In this document: in pieces, positions 8,087 to 16,575 of the stretch
How the letters are laid out: every line of letters begins with the position of its first letter
Position numbering within the stretch: the first letter of the stretch is position 1
Origin: CAIKMD01 sp035552195
Lineage (GTDB): Bacteria; Pseudomonadota; Alphaproteobacteria; ATCC43930; CGMCC-115725
DNA length: 64,000 bases
Reading direction: 5' to 3'
Assembly (NCBI GenBank): GCA_035552195.1
Contig: DASZLU010000145.1
Coordinates: forward strand, 1 to 64,000
The notes under the pieces: model-generated
What the model was told of the DNA's origin: nothing
The model's input: the letters and a program-made list of their open reading frames with translations, nothing else
Databases searched by the model: none
Translations under genes and position numbers: made by a program

Positions 8087-8659
8087 ATGAATATGAATAA
8101 TGCGGGCGAGATCGCTGCGCCGCGCGAAGGCTTCGACGGGCTCGTCGACCTTTATGTCGCTTTCATGCAGATCAGCCTCTCGGGTTTCGGCGGCGCGATC
8201 AATTGGGCTCATCAAGCGCTCGTGACGCAGCGCCGCTGGATGAATGACGAGGATTTCACCGAAACGCTGAGCCTCTGCCAATTCCTGCCCGGCCCGAACA
8301 TCGTCAATTTTGCTATGTGCCTGGGTCAGCGCCAGCATGGGCTTTCCGGGTCCCTCGCCGCGCTCGCCGGGGTCTTCTCGGTGCCGCTTCTCATCTTCAT
8401 CCTCCTCGGCTTTCTCTATTCCGAATTCGGTCAGATCGCTTTCATTCATGGCTTCCTGAGCGGCATCTCCGCAGCCGCCGCGGGCTTCATCATCGCGATC
8501 GGCGTCAGGCTCGCGCAGCCGCATCGGCGGCGCCCGGTGTCGATGCTGGTCGGCGCCGCCGCATTTCTCGGCGTCGGCATTTTGCGTTTTCCACTGGTCG
8601 ACGTGATGCTCGTGCTTGCGCCGCTCAGCGTCGCTATTGCATGGTGGCGTCAATCGTGA
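8087..8659 (+). CDS. Chromate transporter family protein, N-type half
   Basis: A 190-residue membrane protein of the CHR family in its short, single-domain form. Typical motifs are FGGAINWAH near residue 30 and PGPNIVNFA near 67, with about five to six hydrophobic helices. Short CHR proteins occur as adjacent pairs that together replace one long ChrA, exporting chromate by chemiosmosis or acting as general anion transporters. The second half is the next gene, 25 bases downstream. No recognisable Shine-Dalgarno precedes ATG 8087; another in-frame ATG lies at 8093. Confidence 0.85.
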   Translation: MNMNNAGEIAAPREGFDGLVDLYVAFMQISLSGFGGAINWAHQALVTQRRWMNDEDFTETLSLCQFLPGPNIVNFAMCLGQRQHGLSGSLAALAGVFSVPLLIFILLGFLYSEFGQIAFIHGFLSGISAAAAGFIIAIGVRLAQPHRRRPVSMLVGAAAFLGVGILRFPLVDVMLVLAPLSVAIAWWRQS

Positions 8660-8684
8660 ACGGGCCAATCGTGGAAGACCGGAC

Positions 8685-9215
8685 GTGAATACCGGCAGCG
8701 TCCTCTGGCAGATGGCGGCGCGTTTCGCGCTGTTGTCGCTCCTCTCCTTCGGCGGCGTGAATGTCATTCTGCCTGACGCGCATCGTTTCGTCGTCGACAC
8801 GCAGCATTGGCTGACGGATCAACAATTCGCCGATTTCTTCGCCATCGCGCAGGCGGCGCCGGGACCTAATTTCCTGCTTTTCGCGCTCATCGGCTGGCAT
8901 GTCGCGGGCGTACTCGGCGCCATCACCGCGACGCTCGCGGTGATCGTTCCGGCGGGCACGCTGGCTTTCCTCGTTGGCGGCCTCTGGCACCGTTTCCGCA
9001 ACGCGCCATGGCGCCGCGCGATGCAGACGGGCCTCGCGCCGGTTACCATCGGCCTGATCTTTTCCTCCGCTTTGGTCTTGAGCGTCGCCGCCGATCACGA
9101 TTACCTGACCTTCGCGGTCACGGTCATCACGGCAGTGGTCGCGCTCGGCACCAAGTTCAATCCACTCTGGCTCTTTCTCGCTGCCGGCGTGCTCGGCATC
9201 TTCGTGATGAGTTAA
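8685..9215 (+). CDS. Chromate transporter family protein, C-type half
   Basis: A 176-residue partner of the preceding CHR protein. FGGVNVILPD near residue 22 and APGPNFLLFA near 56 are the family signatures, followed by hydrophobic helices. The start is placed at GTG 8685 because homology-like sequence begins there and GGAAG lies just upstream; the frame extends further back but through the end of the previous gene. The two genes form a bicistron. CinA follows 13 bases later. Confidence 0.85.
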   Translation: MNTGSVLWQMAARFALLSLLSFGGVNVILPDAHRFVVDTQHWLTDQQFADFFAIAQAAPGPNFLLFALIGWHVAGVLGAITATLAVIVPAGTLAFLVGGLWHRFRNAPWRRAMQTGLAPVTIGLIFSSALVLSVAADHDYLTFAVTVITAVVALGTKFNPLWLFLAAGVLGIFVMS

Positions 9216-9228
9216 AGGAGAAAACGCG

Positions 9229-9708
9229 ATGGACACGCTTATACCGCTTGCCGAAAAAGCCGCCGCGTTGCTGCGCGTCAAGAAGCAGCGCATCGCCATC
9301 GCGGAATCGTCGACCGGTGGGCTGATAGCCAGCGCGCTGCTCGGCATGCCCGGCGCTTCGGATTACTTCCTCGGTGGCGCCGTCGTCTATACGGTTAAGT
9401 CGCGTCTCGTCTTTCTCGGCCTTGGTGAGGCCGACCTCGCTGGCCTGCGGCCATCGACTGAGGCTTACGCATTGCTCGCCGCGCGGCGCGTGCGCGAGCG
9501 CTTCGAGGCCGATTGGGCGATCGGCGAGACCGGCGCCGCCGGGCCGACCGGCAATCGCTACGGCGACGCACCCGGTCATAGCTGCATCGCAATCGTCGGT
9601 GCGACGGAGCGCGCCGTCACCATCGAGACGCGGCAGAGCGATCGCATCGGGAATATGCGCACCTTCGCGGCCGCCGCGCTGAAGCTTCTCGCCGAAACCT
9701 TGGCGTGA
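9229..9708 (+). CDS. pncC: CinA C-terminal-domain nicotinamide-nucleotide amidohydrolase
   Basis: A 159-residue stand-alone CinA C-terminal domain. AIAESSTGGLIASALLGMPGASDYFLGG and IGETGAAGPTGNRYGDAPG are the family signatures, with the catalytic serine in AESSTGG. The PncC activity deamidates nicotinamide mononucleotide to nicotinate mononucleotide in NAD recycling. A strong AAAGGAG site lies just upstream of ATG 9229. It may be cotranscribed with the chromate transporter genes 13 bases upstream, though no functional link is obvious. Confidence 0.9.
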   Translation: MDTLIPLAEKAAALLRVKKQRIAIAESSTGGLIASALLGMPGASDYFLGGAVVYTVKSRLVFLGLGEADLAGLRPSTEAYALLAARRVRERFEADWAIGETGAAGPTGNRYGDAPGHSCIAIVGATERAVTIETRQSDRIGNMRTFAAAALKLLAETLA

Positions 9709-9743
9709 CGCGTCGGGGCCTACTGTGTCGGGGGCGTGACGCG

Positions 9744-10262
9744 TTAAACTGCGGCGTTCGTCGTTTTCTTCAACAATTCGCGCGATGCCGGATTGTCCAT
9801 GCCGCGCATCGTGCGGCTCCTGATGCGCCAGCCTTCCGGCGTGCGCTGCAACTCCCACCGATTGGCGGAGAGGCGCAGCACCCGAAAGCCTTTCGATGTG
9901 CCATGCGCCGAAAGCTCGAAAGGCTTGCCATCAGGATCAGCGGCGAGGATCTGGAGATAAGAGGTCGCGACTGCGCGATCACCGTCGATCGCGATATGTG
10001 GCAGACCAGCGAAGTGGCAGATGCCCTGACGCTGCGCTTCGGTGAAGCCCGGCGTATTGAGCACGCCGATCATCGATTCATAGGGTTTGGGCTGCCCGGC
10101 CGCATCGACGGTACCGTCCGCGAGCCAGAAGGATTCGGCAAAATCATGCGATGCGCTGTCGGCACCCGGCGGATGCGCGGCGACGAGATTGAGTATCTCG
10201 AGCCGATCTTCGATCGCCTGTATGCGCTGCTCGAGGCTGCGGTTTTTGCTCGCGTCGGTCAT
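9744..10262 (-). CDS. NTF2-like (SnoaL-type) protein
   Basis: A 172-residue cytoplasmic protein with the SnoaL-like pattern: an N-terminal helix (LEQRIQAIEDRLEILNLVAAH), then DFAESFWLADGTVDA, and a conserved C-terminal RWELQRTPEGWRIRSRTMRGMDN. NTF2-fold proteins of this type act as small isomerases, dehydratases or binding modules; the substrate cannot be predicted. ATG 10262 is preceded by AGGAGGGAGAGG. It is divergent from mntH. Confidence 0.8.
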   Translation of the reverse strand: MTDASKNRSLEQRIQAIEDRLEILNLVAAHPPGADSASHDFAESFWLADGTVDAAGQPKPYESMIGVLNTPGFTEAQRQGICHFAGLPHIAIDGDRAVATSYLQILAADPDGKPFELSAHGTSKGFRVLRLSANRWELQRTPEGWRIRSRTMRGMDNPASRELLKKTTNAAV

Positions 10263-10373
10263 ATCCTCTCCCTCCTGATCTTTTGTCCTCTGATCCCCTA
10301 GAGGCCGCGACATTATAGCGTTATCGCCACTGGTGCCGAGATCGGCCACAATGCGCCGCGGATAAGAAAAGCA

Positions 10374-11663
10374 ATGGACCAACCGACGCCCCGGCCAAAC
10401 CTCAGCCAACGGACACAGCGCGAGATCCGCGAAACCCTCGCGGGGAGGCGTCATGGTTGGCGCAGCTTCCTTCCCTTTCTCGGCCCGGCGGTAGTGACCT
10501 CGATCGCCTATATCGATCCTGGCAATTTCGCGACCAACATCCAGGCTGGCGCACGCTATGGTTATGGGCTGCTCTGGGTTGTCGTGCTGGCCAATATCGT
10601 CGCCATGCTGTTCCAGGCGCTCTCGGCCAAGCTCGGCATTGTCACCGGCAAGAACCTCGCCGAGCAATGCCGTGACCGTTTCCCCAAACCAGTGGTCATC
10701 GCGATGTGGATCGTCAGCGAGATCGCTGCCATGGCGACCGACCTCGCCGAGTTCCTCGGCGGCGCTATTGGCCTGTCGCTGTTGTTCGGTTTGCCGCTGT
10801 TCGCCGGCATGATCGTCACCGGTATTCTCGTCTACGCGATCTTAGGTCTGGAGCGCTCGGGATTTCGTCCGGTCGAGATCGTCATCGGCAGCCTCGTTGC
10901 GGTCATCGCGCTTTGCTATGTCGTCGAACTCTTCATCGCTCCCGTCAATTGGAGCGAGGCTGCGCGCTCGCTCGTTCCCACCCTGCCCGACCGTGACGCG
11001 TTGCTGCTCGCCGTCGGCATCATTGGCGCGACGATCATGCCGCATGCGATCTACCTCCACTCCGGCCTGACTCAGTCGCGCATTGCCGTCGAGAGCGAAA
11101 CCGAGCGACGCTCGCTGGTTCGTTTCTCGAACCGTGAAGTCATCGTCGCGCTGTCGCTCGCCGGTCTCGTCAATATGGCGATGGTGATCATGGCAGCGAA
11201 CGCCTTTCACGAAGGGCATAGCGACGTCGCCGAAATCGAGACCGCCTATCGGACACTGGCGCCGCTGTTGGGCGGCGCCGCGGCCGCCGTATTCCTTGCC
11301 TCCCTTATCGCCTCGGGTATCTCGAGCGCCACCGTGGGCACAATGGCGGGACAACTCATCATGCAGGGTTTCGTCGGCATCCGCATTCCGGTCTGGCTGC
11401 GCCGCGCCGTCACCATGACCCCGGCCTTTGTCGTTGTCGGACTCGGTGTGAACGCCACCAGCGCGCTCATCATTAGCCAGGTGCTGCTCAGCTTGACCTT
11501 GCCTATTCCGATGACGGCGTTGCTCATTTTCACCGCACACCCTGACGTCATGGGCGAATTGGTCAATGGGCGCGTGACGACCGTGCTTGCCGCGCTCGCC
11601 GCGACGATTGTGCTGGTGCTCAATCTCGTCCTGCTGTTGCAGAGCGCCGGGCTCGCCTTCTAG
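10374..11663 (+). CDS. mntH: Nramp-family divalent metal (Mn/Fe) transporter
   Basis: A 429-residue inner-membrane protein with about 11 helices. The metal-binding TM1 motif DPGN is at residues 48-51 and the TM6 motif MPHAIY at 222-227, both diagnostic of Nramp proton-coupled Mn2+/Fe2+ importers. The N-terminal 30 residues are hydrophilic. The 111 bases shared with the divergent NTF2-like gene hold its promoter; I see no riboswitch or certain metalloregulator box there. A hairpin at 11806-11829 probably ends the transcript. Confidence 0.93.
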   Translation: MDQPTPRPNLSQRTQREIRETLAGRRHGWRSFLPFLGPAVVTSIAYIDPGNFATNIQAGARYGYGLLWVVVLANIVAMLFQALSAKLGIVTGKNLAEQCRDRFPKPVVIAMWIVSEIAAMATDLAEFLGGAIGLSLLFGLPLFAGMIVTGILVYAILGLERSGFRPVEIVIGSLVAVIALCYVVELFIAPVNWSEAARSLVPTLPDRDALLLAVGIIGATIMPHAIYLHSGLTQSRIAVESETERRSLVRFSNREVIVALSLAGLVNMAMVIMAANAFHEGHSDVAEIETAYRTLAPLLGGAAAAVFLASLIASGISSATVGTMAGQLIMQGFVGIRIPVWLRRAVTMTPAFVVVGLGVNATSALIISQVLLSLTLPIPMTALLIFTAHPDVMGELVNGRVTTVLAALAATIVLVLNLVLLLQSAGLAF

Positions 11664-11942
11664 ACTTCTCGGTCGGTGACCGATCGTCGCGGCCCTAGGC
11701 ACGACTCGCGAATCGCCGCTCCGAACGGGGAAGCTTGAGCGCAACTGCGCCTAAAATTGCATGGCCCGATCGCTAGCGAAAATCGCACCGTTCGCGATTT
11801 CCAGCAAACCCGCATGCGGTCGCGGGTTTTCAGTAAGCCCGGCCCCTATGCGTTCTCGGTAGCCGAGACTTCGAAGAAAGCGGGAGCCCAGGAGATGAGA
11901 ATACGTTTATGATGCGTTGCAAAATGGAACGGGAACTTTGAG
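11664..11942. other. Intergenic region between mntH and the RRM gene
   Basis: About 280 bases without a supported gene. It holds two hairpins: AAATCGC/GCGATTT (11780-11786 with 11794-11800) and AAACCCGC/GCGGGTTT (11806-11813 with 11822-11829). The remaining 110 bases are probably the leader and promoter of the RRM gene. Confidence 0.5.
11806..11830 (+). terminator. Probable terminator of mntH
   Basis: An 8-bp stem AAACCCGC/GCGGGTTT with an 8-base loop, ending in a short T run. It lies about 145 bases past the mntH stop. Confidence 0.5.
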
Positions 11943-12419
11943 ATGCGCGCGGCTCAATTTAAAGGCAACATCGTCGTCACAAATATGCCGGAAAACTTTA
12001 CCGGCTCGGCGCTCGCGGCGCTGTTCGACGATTTCGGCCTTGTGCTCGGTGCGCTGATCGAGCACCCCAACGGCGACATGGAACGTGCGCCACGCGGCCT
12101 CGTCAGCCTGGCGCCGCCCAGCGCGGTTGAAACGGCGATCCAATCGCTCGACGGCCAGGTGATCGATTCGCGCCATCTGAAGGTGCGTAAGGCGCCCGAG
12201 CCGAAGAAACGCCCTCCCGGCCAAGCCAAACCTGCGCAGGCCCGTCGGGCTCCTCGTATGGATATGCCGCGCGCCGCGGTGCCGGCCGCTGCCGCGATGG
12301 CGGACTACACGCCTACCCCGGTCGTCGTGCGCCGCGCGCCGATTGTTGAGCGCCGCTCGCTCGGCGCGCCGACCAAGCGCGTCCGATTCTTCGATGAGTC
12401 GAAGAACACCCGAAGCTAA
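11943..12419 (+). CDS. RRM-domain RNA-binding protein
   Basis: A 158-residue protein. Residues 6-82 form one RNA-recognition motif: NIVVTNMP is RNP2-like, RGLVSL is RNP1-like, with helices FTGSALAALFDDFG and VETAIQSLDGQ. The tail (83-158) is basic and Pro/Ala/Arg-rich, ending in RSLGAPTKRVRFFDESK. Single-RRM proteins in bacteria often bind RNA during stress or cold adaptation; the specific role here is unknown. The long leader and the strong terminator at 12468 suggest an independent transcript. Confidence 0.85.
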   Translation: MRAAQFKGNIVVTNMPENFTGSALAALFDDFGLVLGALIEHPNGDMERAPRGLVSLAPPSAVETAIQSLDGQVIDSRHLKVRKAPEPKKRPPGQAKPAQARRAPRMDMPRAAVPAAAAMADYTPTPVVVRRAPIVERRSLGAPTKRVRFFDESKNTRS

Positions 12420-12467
12420 GCGAGCGGACGCGCACCGCTACGTCTTCGTTATAATACTCAAAAATAT

Positions 12468-12500
12468 ATCGGCCCAGGAGAGGTCCTGGGCCGATGCCGT
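12468..12500 (+). terminator. Strong stem-loop terminator of the RRM gene
   Basis: A perfect 12-bp stem, ATCGGCCCAGGA with TCCTGGGCCGAT, closed by the loop GAGG, 49 bases after the RRM stop. GCCGTTTTA follows. The stem sequence is almost the same as the hairpin at 12671. Confidence 0.7.
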
Positions 12501-12593
12501 TTTAGTCTCCGGAGACGTCAGCGGGATTGTCCGGCGTTGCCGTCGGTATGCGTCGGTTCTCTCAGCCGCGCCAAATTTCGCCGATCGCACAAT

Positions 12594-12630
12594 ATCCTCG
12601 AAAAAATAGGGATCCTCGAAAAAAATAGGG
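12594..12630. repeat. Short tandem duplication in an intergenic region
   Basis: An 18/19-base unit, ATCCTCGAAAAAATAGGG, is repeated head to tail (12594-12611 and 12612-12630); the copies differ only by one extra A. It lies between the two near-identical hairpins. The 12496-12670 stretch holds no gene I can support. Confidence 0.7.
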
Positions 12631-12670
12631 CCGGGATTGCTTCCTGCCCCTCATGCATCACCCCAAAATA

Positions 12671-12700
12671 CATCGGCCCGGGATTTCTCCCGGGCCGATG
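12671..12700 (-). terminator. Stem-loop terminator of ompA
   Basis: A perfect 13-bp stem, CATCGGCCCGGGA with TCCCGGGCCGATG, and loop TTTC, 27 bases beyond the ompA stop. On the minus strand TATTTTG follows, giving a modest U tract. It could also act on plus-strand read-through. Confidence 0.7.
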
Positions 12701-12727
12701 GCCGTCAGACCCCCTTGGATCTGGTCG

Positions 12728-13720
12728 TTACATCGTGATCTCGACGCGGCGATTCTGCGGCTCGCGAACACCGTCCGCCGTCGGGACGCGCGGGTTCTCT
12801 TTGCCGTGCCAGCTCTCGTTGATCGCCGCAGCCGGAACGCCGTCGCGAACCAGGGCCGACTTCACGACTTCCGCACGGCGCTTGGAGAGCGCGAGGTTGT
12901 ATTGCTGCGTGCCGGCGAGATCGGTATAGCCGGCGATCGCAACACCCGACTTGCCCGACTTGAAGGCAGCGGCTGCCGCATCGACGACCTTCTTGCCGTC
13001 GGCCGTGAGCGCCGATTTGTCGAACTCGAAGAACACGATGAACATCTGCTGCTGCGGCGCAACGGCGGCCGGCGGCGGCGCCGGCGGCGCAACCATTGGA
13101 GCCGGCGGCGGAGCCGCGGGCGAACCGAAGTGCCAGGTCGCGCTCAGCAGGAAATGATGCTCCCGATTGGTGACCGTAGCGGGACCGAAATGCACCTCGT
13201 CAAGGCCGTAGAGGTAACGGTATTCACCGGCAATCGAAATCTGCGGCGTGATCGAATAGGAAACGCCGACAATCGGCTGGATCGCCATTCCCCAACGATC
13301 CGTCGCGCCGTTTCCAAGATCGGTCGCGCCGACACCCGCACCGACATACGGCACAACCGGCAGGCCGAGCGGAATGTCGAAAAGACCATTCGCCATCAGG
13401 CTAAAGTTGTCGGTATGCCTGCTAACACGAACGGTCGTTCCGGGGACGGTAATTGAGTCCACGTGGTTACGGCTGTAGTCGCCGTTGATCTCCGCGCGGA
13501 AGAGGCCGAACTGATAACCGGCCGCGCCACCAGCGATGAAGCCTTCATCGCGGTTCACGTTACCGCTGAACCCTCCTGCGCGCACACTCATGTCGCCCGG
13601 GTGCGACAAGCCACCTTCGAGGCGAAGGTAGGGGCCGGTAGGACCGGTTTGTGCCAAGGCGCTCACGGCCGTTGCGAGTACCATGGCACTACCGAGAAGA
13701 GCGCCGCGAAGTGCTGTCAT
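12728..13720 (-). CDS. OmpA-family outer-membrane protein (beta-barrel plus OmpA domain)
   Basis: A 330-residue protein with a signal peptide (MTALRGALLGSAMVLATAVSALA), an eight-strand-type barrel at about residues 25-205 (alternating patterns, GPYLRLEGGLSHPGD, GEYRYLYGL), a Pro/Ala linker, and a C-terminal OmpA domain from about 225 (IVFFEFDKSALTADGKKVV; TDLAGTQQYNLALSKRRAEVV; QNRRVEITM). The final domain binds peptidoglycan. ATG 13720 is preceded by TTTGGAGGAACAAATA. The barrel resembles the outer-surface antigen porins common in Rhizobiales and relatives. It ends at a strong hairpin. Confidence 0.92.
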   Translation of the reverse strand: MTALRGALLGSAMVLATAVSALAQTGPTGPYLRLEGGLSHPGDMSVRAGGFSGNVNRDEGFIAGGAAGYQFGLFRAEINGDYSRNHVDSITVPGTTVRVSRHTDNFSLMANGLFDIPLGLPVVPYVGAGVGATDLGNGATDRWGMAIQPIVGVSYSITPQISIAGEYRYLYGLDEVHFGPATVTNREHHFLLSATWHFGSPAAPPPAPMVAPPAPPPAAVAPQQQMFIVFFEFDKSALTADGKKVVDAAAAAFKSGKSGVAIAGYTDLAGTQQYNLALSKRRAEVVKSALVRDGVPAAAINESWHGKENPRVPTADGVREPQNRRVEITM

Positions 13721-13851
13721 TATTTGTTCCTCCAAACCCGTACTTGGCGATGAAAACCCAAATGATTTCATACCGGTGACAGTGCCTAAGCTGCAAGCTT
13801 TGATGAGGCACTGGGCAATTTTGGCGAATACCTGTGGCAGCGGAGCAACAC

Positions 13852-14034
13852 ATGGACCGCAACGATCCCTACCTCGTCCTCCTGCGCCGCGAATTGACTC
13901 GCGCGCAGGCGCGATTGCGGCGCTGCGAGCGTGAGCGCGATGCGTTGCGAGCCGCCCTCAATACGCTCAAGGCGCCTAAGGCCCAGGCAAAAGCATCCAA
14001 ACGCCGCAAGAAAAAATCAAATGTTTCCAAATAA
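13852..14034 (+). CDS. Small basic coiled-coil protein, unknown
   Basis: A 60-residue product if the ATG at 13852 is used, which has GGAG six bases upstream; an in-frame GTG at 13834 would add six residues. Residues 8-38 form a strongly helical charged region (LRRELTRAQARLRRCERERDALRAAL in two heptad-like turns), and the tail is Lys/Arg-rich (KASKRRKKKS). It may bind nucleic acid. No family is recognised. It stands alone between divergent ompA and an unknown gene. Confidence 0.45.
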   Translation: MDRNDPYLVLLRRELTRAQARLRRCERERDALRAALNTLKAPKAQAKASKRRKKKSNVSK

Positions 14035-14177
14035 ATAATGCCAAACGGACAAAACGACGCGTTAACTTAGATTTATGAAATCTCCATGAAATAAGTATTG
14101 AATTAACTAAGGGCCTTTTTTTATTTTGCGTCCTTGCAATAAGGGCAAACGCCCGTTTGGAGGAAGGAGCCCGTCGA

Positions 14178-14516
14178 ATGTCCCGTAATCGCACCGGTGC
14201 GCCGTCACGCCCGGGCTGGGCCATTGCCCCCGAAGATTCGCAGGAAGCCCAGCTTCCCCGCCGCCGGTGGCGGATTCTGCATAGTGCCAAGCCGCGGATG
14301 GAGCCAGTCGGCCCAATGCCGAATTGGATCAAGACGCCGGAAGACTTCGTGCGATGGCTGGCCAGCCGCCTTAGTCTCAATGAGCTCTATACTTATTTCC
14401 GTGATCTCGAAGCGATTGCCAAGATGAGCTGTGATCTCGAATTACTTCGTTTTTCCCGCCGTTACTTGGCGAGCGACCTGGCGCGCGAATTTGCCGACGA
14501 TCGCGAACGGCTTTGA
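14178..14516 (+). CDS. Conserved-looking protein of unknown function
   Basis: A 112-residue protein. ATG 14178 is chosen because GGAGGAAGGAG lies about 10 bases upstream. The first 45 residues are basic and Pro/Arg-rich, probably disordered. The C-terminal half (FVRWLASRLSLNELYTYFRD and onward to DLAREFADDRERL) is well-formed amphipathic helix. No signal peptide or membrane segment. I do not recognise the family. It is preceded by about 140 AT-rich bases. Confidence 0.55.
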   Translation: MSRNRTGAPSRPGWAIAPEDSQEAQLPRRRWRILHSAKPRMEPVGPMPNWIKTPEDFVRWLASRLSLNELYTYFRDLEAIAKMSCDLELLRFSRRYLASDLAREFADDRERL

Positions 14517-14712
14517 TGAGGAGGCGTCGGCCGATTTAACCACCGGCGATGCGTCGGCGTAGTCCGCACTGCTACGCGCGTCATCGATAGCCGCAATGCG
14601 CGAATTATTCTTTGAAAAACAATGCGTCACGGGACGCAGCAAATAAGCGGCGCAGGACTCTTGCATGCGCTCACAGTTGCGATCCGGATTGGCCCGGGCA
14701 GCCGGCTCGGCC

Positions 14713-15828
14713 CTATTTGTCCGCTGATTTAAGCGCTTCGCGCTTATTCTTGATCCAGTTTGGGGTGCGCGCCGTATGAGCCGGCGAGGCAAAGGCTGTC
14801 TGAACGCCAAGATCGTCGCCGGCATGCCACGCCCAGCGCGGATCGTCGATATAGCCGCGTCCTACCGCCACCATGTCCGCCTGCCCTGCAGAGACCACCG
14901 CCTCCGCCTGTGCGCCGGTGAAGATCATGCCGACCGCTCGGGTCGGGATACCGACCTCGCGCCGGATCCGTTCGGCGAATTTGACCTGATAGCCCGCCCG
15001 GATCAGCGGCGGGACCATCGAGACGACGCCGCCGCTCGAGCAGCAGATGAAATCGCAGCCCGCCGCCTTGAGCGCTGTGGCGAAAACGATCGTGTCCTCG
15101 ATCGTCGTGCCGCCATCGACCCAGTCGACGCAGGAAAGACGCACGCCGAGAGGCTTGTCCGCCGGCCAAGCCTCTCGCATCGCCCGGAAAACCTGGAGCG
15201 GGAAGCGCATGCGGTTCTCGATCGAGCCGCCATATTCGTCCTCGCGCCGATTCGACAGCGGCGAGAAGAAGGACGAGAGCAGATAGCCGTGGGCGCCGTG
15301 CATCTCGCAGGCATCGAAGCCGGCGCGGGCAGCCCGCCGCGTTGCATCGACGAAGGCCGCGAGCACGCGCTCGAAATCCTCGCGCACCATCGCGCGCGGC
15401 GGACCGTAGCCATCCCCGAAAGGAATCGCCGAGGGCGCGATCGTCTGCCAGCCGCCTTTGTCCTGCGGCAGGAATTTGCCGCCGCGCCATGCCGCGTCGC
15501 AAGACGCTTTGCGCCCGGCATGCGCGATCTGAATGCCGATCTTGGCCGCACCGTATTTGCGGCACGACGCGAGGACACGCGTCATCGCCGCTTCTTGCGC
15601 ATCGTTCCACAATCCGGCGCACCACGGCGTGATGCGGCCGATCGGCTCGACATCGGTCATTTCGACGACGACGAGCCCCGCGCCTGAGATCGCCAGCGCC
15701 GGCAGATGCTGTGCATGCCAATCGGACGCGACGCCATCATCGGAGCTGTATTGGCAAAGCGGCGGCACGACGACGCGATTGTCGAGCGTGAGATTGCGCA
15801 ATGTGATGGGTGTGAAGAGCTGGCTCAT
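14713..15828 (-). CDS. Old-yellow-enzyme-type NADH:flavin oxidoreductase (YqjM class)
   Basis: A 371-residue FMN TIM-barrel ene-reductase. C25 in PPLCQYS matches the redox-modulating cysteine of YqjM-type thermophilic-like OYEs; QIAHAGRKAS and MHGAHGYLLSSFFSPLSN are substrate/FMN motifs, and VGRGYIDDPRW lies near the phosphate-binding end. It should reduce activated C=C bonds with NAD(P)H; the natural substrate is unknown. The start is ATG 15828. About 237 bases lie between it and coaD upstream, with a GC-rich hairpin (15977-16000) that may end the coaD transcript. Confidence 0.9.
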   Translation of the reverse strand: MSQLFTPITLRNLTLDNRVVVPPLCQYSSDDGVASDWHAQHLPALAISGAGLVVVEMTDVEPIGRITPWCAGLWNDAQEAAMTRVLASCRKYGAAKIGIQIAHAGRKASCDAAWRGGKFLPQDKGGWQTIAPSAIPFGDGYGPPRAMVREDFERVLAAFVDATRRAARAGFDACEMHGAHGYLLSSFFSPLSNRREDEYGGSIENRMRFPLQVFRAMREAWPADKPLGVRLSCVDWVDGGTTIEDTIVFATALKAAGCDFICCSSGGVVSMVPPLIRAGYQVKFAERIRREVGIPTRAVGMIFTGAQAEAVVSAGQADMVAVGRGYIDDPRWAWHAGDDLGVQTAFASPAHTARTPNWIKNKREALKSADK

Positions 15829-16065
15829 GGCCGCGCGAGACTATCCCGCAGTCTCGGGACGAACAATCGAGCTCGATTTTTCAGGAAGACGATTTTCGGA
15901 GGAGACGCCCCGAGCCGCCTCGCCTGCCATCTGGAGGATTGGGGGGTGCAGGCGAGACGGACCGAAGGTCGTGAAAGCCCGCCAAGGGGGTCGAGCGGGC
16001 GGGCGGCAGAGCCGCTTGACCCGCATTACCGCGCAAACGCACGCACGATCCAAGTTAAACTTATT

Positions 16066-16575
16066 TCACGAACCCGGAAGGCTGAAGCGCTCGGACAAAC
16101 GTTGAGCAACGCGCGCGCTAACGAAGTGAGAAACATCGCCGCCAAGCTGCCCAATTTCTTTGACAAATCGCGACGATATGAACTGATACTTGTCCGATGC
16201 CATCAAGAAGACAGTCTCGACTTTGGGGTTGAGCCGATTATTCATACCAGCCATCTGAAATTCGTATTCGAAATCGCTCACCGCGCGCAAACCGCGAATG
16301 ATGACCGACGCTTTCATCTCGACGGCGAAATGCATGAGCAAATTATCGAAGGCGCGCACTTCGATGCGCTTTGCGGCATCGGCATCGAGAAGCTGCAGCT
16401 CGTCGCGCACAATCGCGACGCGCTCATCGGTCGTGAAGAGCGGCCCCTTGCCGGCATTGCGCGCGACTCCGACCACAAGCCGATCGACGATTTTCACCGC
16501 CCGCAGGATGATATCCGAGTGCCCATTGGTGATCGGATCGAAGGTGCCCGGATAGACGCCGATTCGTTCGCTCAT
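16066..16575 (-). CDS. coaD: Pantetheine-phosphate adenylyltransferase
   Basis: A 169-residue nucleotidyltransferase that transfers AMP from ATP to 4'-phosphopantetheine to give dephospho-CoA. YPGTFDPITNGH is the T/HxGH nucleotide-binding motif and ISSRFVKE the C-terminal ISSTxxR-like loop. Its ATG (16575) overlaps the gyrA stop by one base (TGATG), so translation is probably coupled to gyrA. A GTG immediately upstream at 16578 is an alternative start. Confidence 0.95.
   Translation of the reverse strand: MSERIGVYPGTFDPITNGHSDIILRAVKIVDRLVVGVARNAGKGPLFTTDERVAIVRDELQLLDADAAKRIEVRAFDNLLMHFAVEMKASVIIRGLRAVSDFEYEFQMAGMNNRLNPKVETVFLMASDKYQFISSRFVKEIGQLGGDVSHFVSARVAQRLSERFSLPGS

Noticed and set aside
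10263..10373. Manganese riboswitch or metalloregulator box before mntH
   Set aside because: No recognisable yybP-ykoY fold or clear palindrome in the 111 bases.
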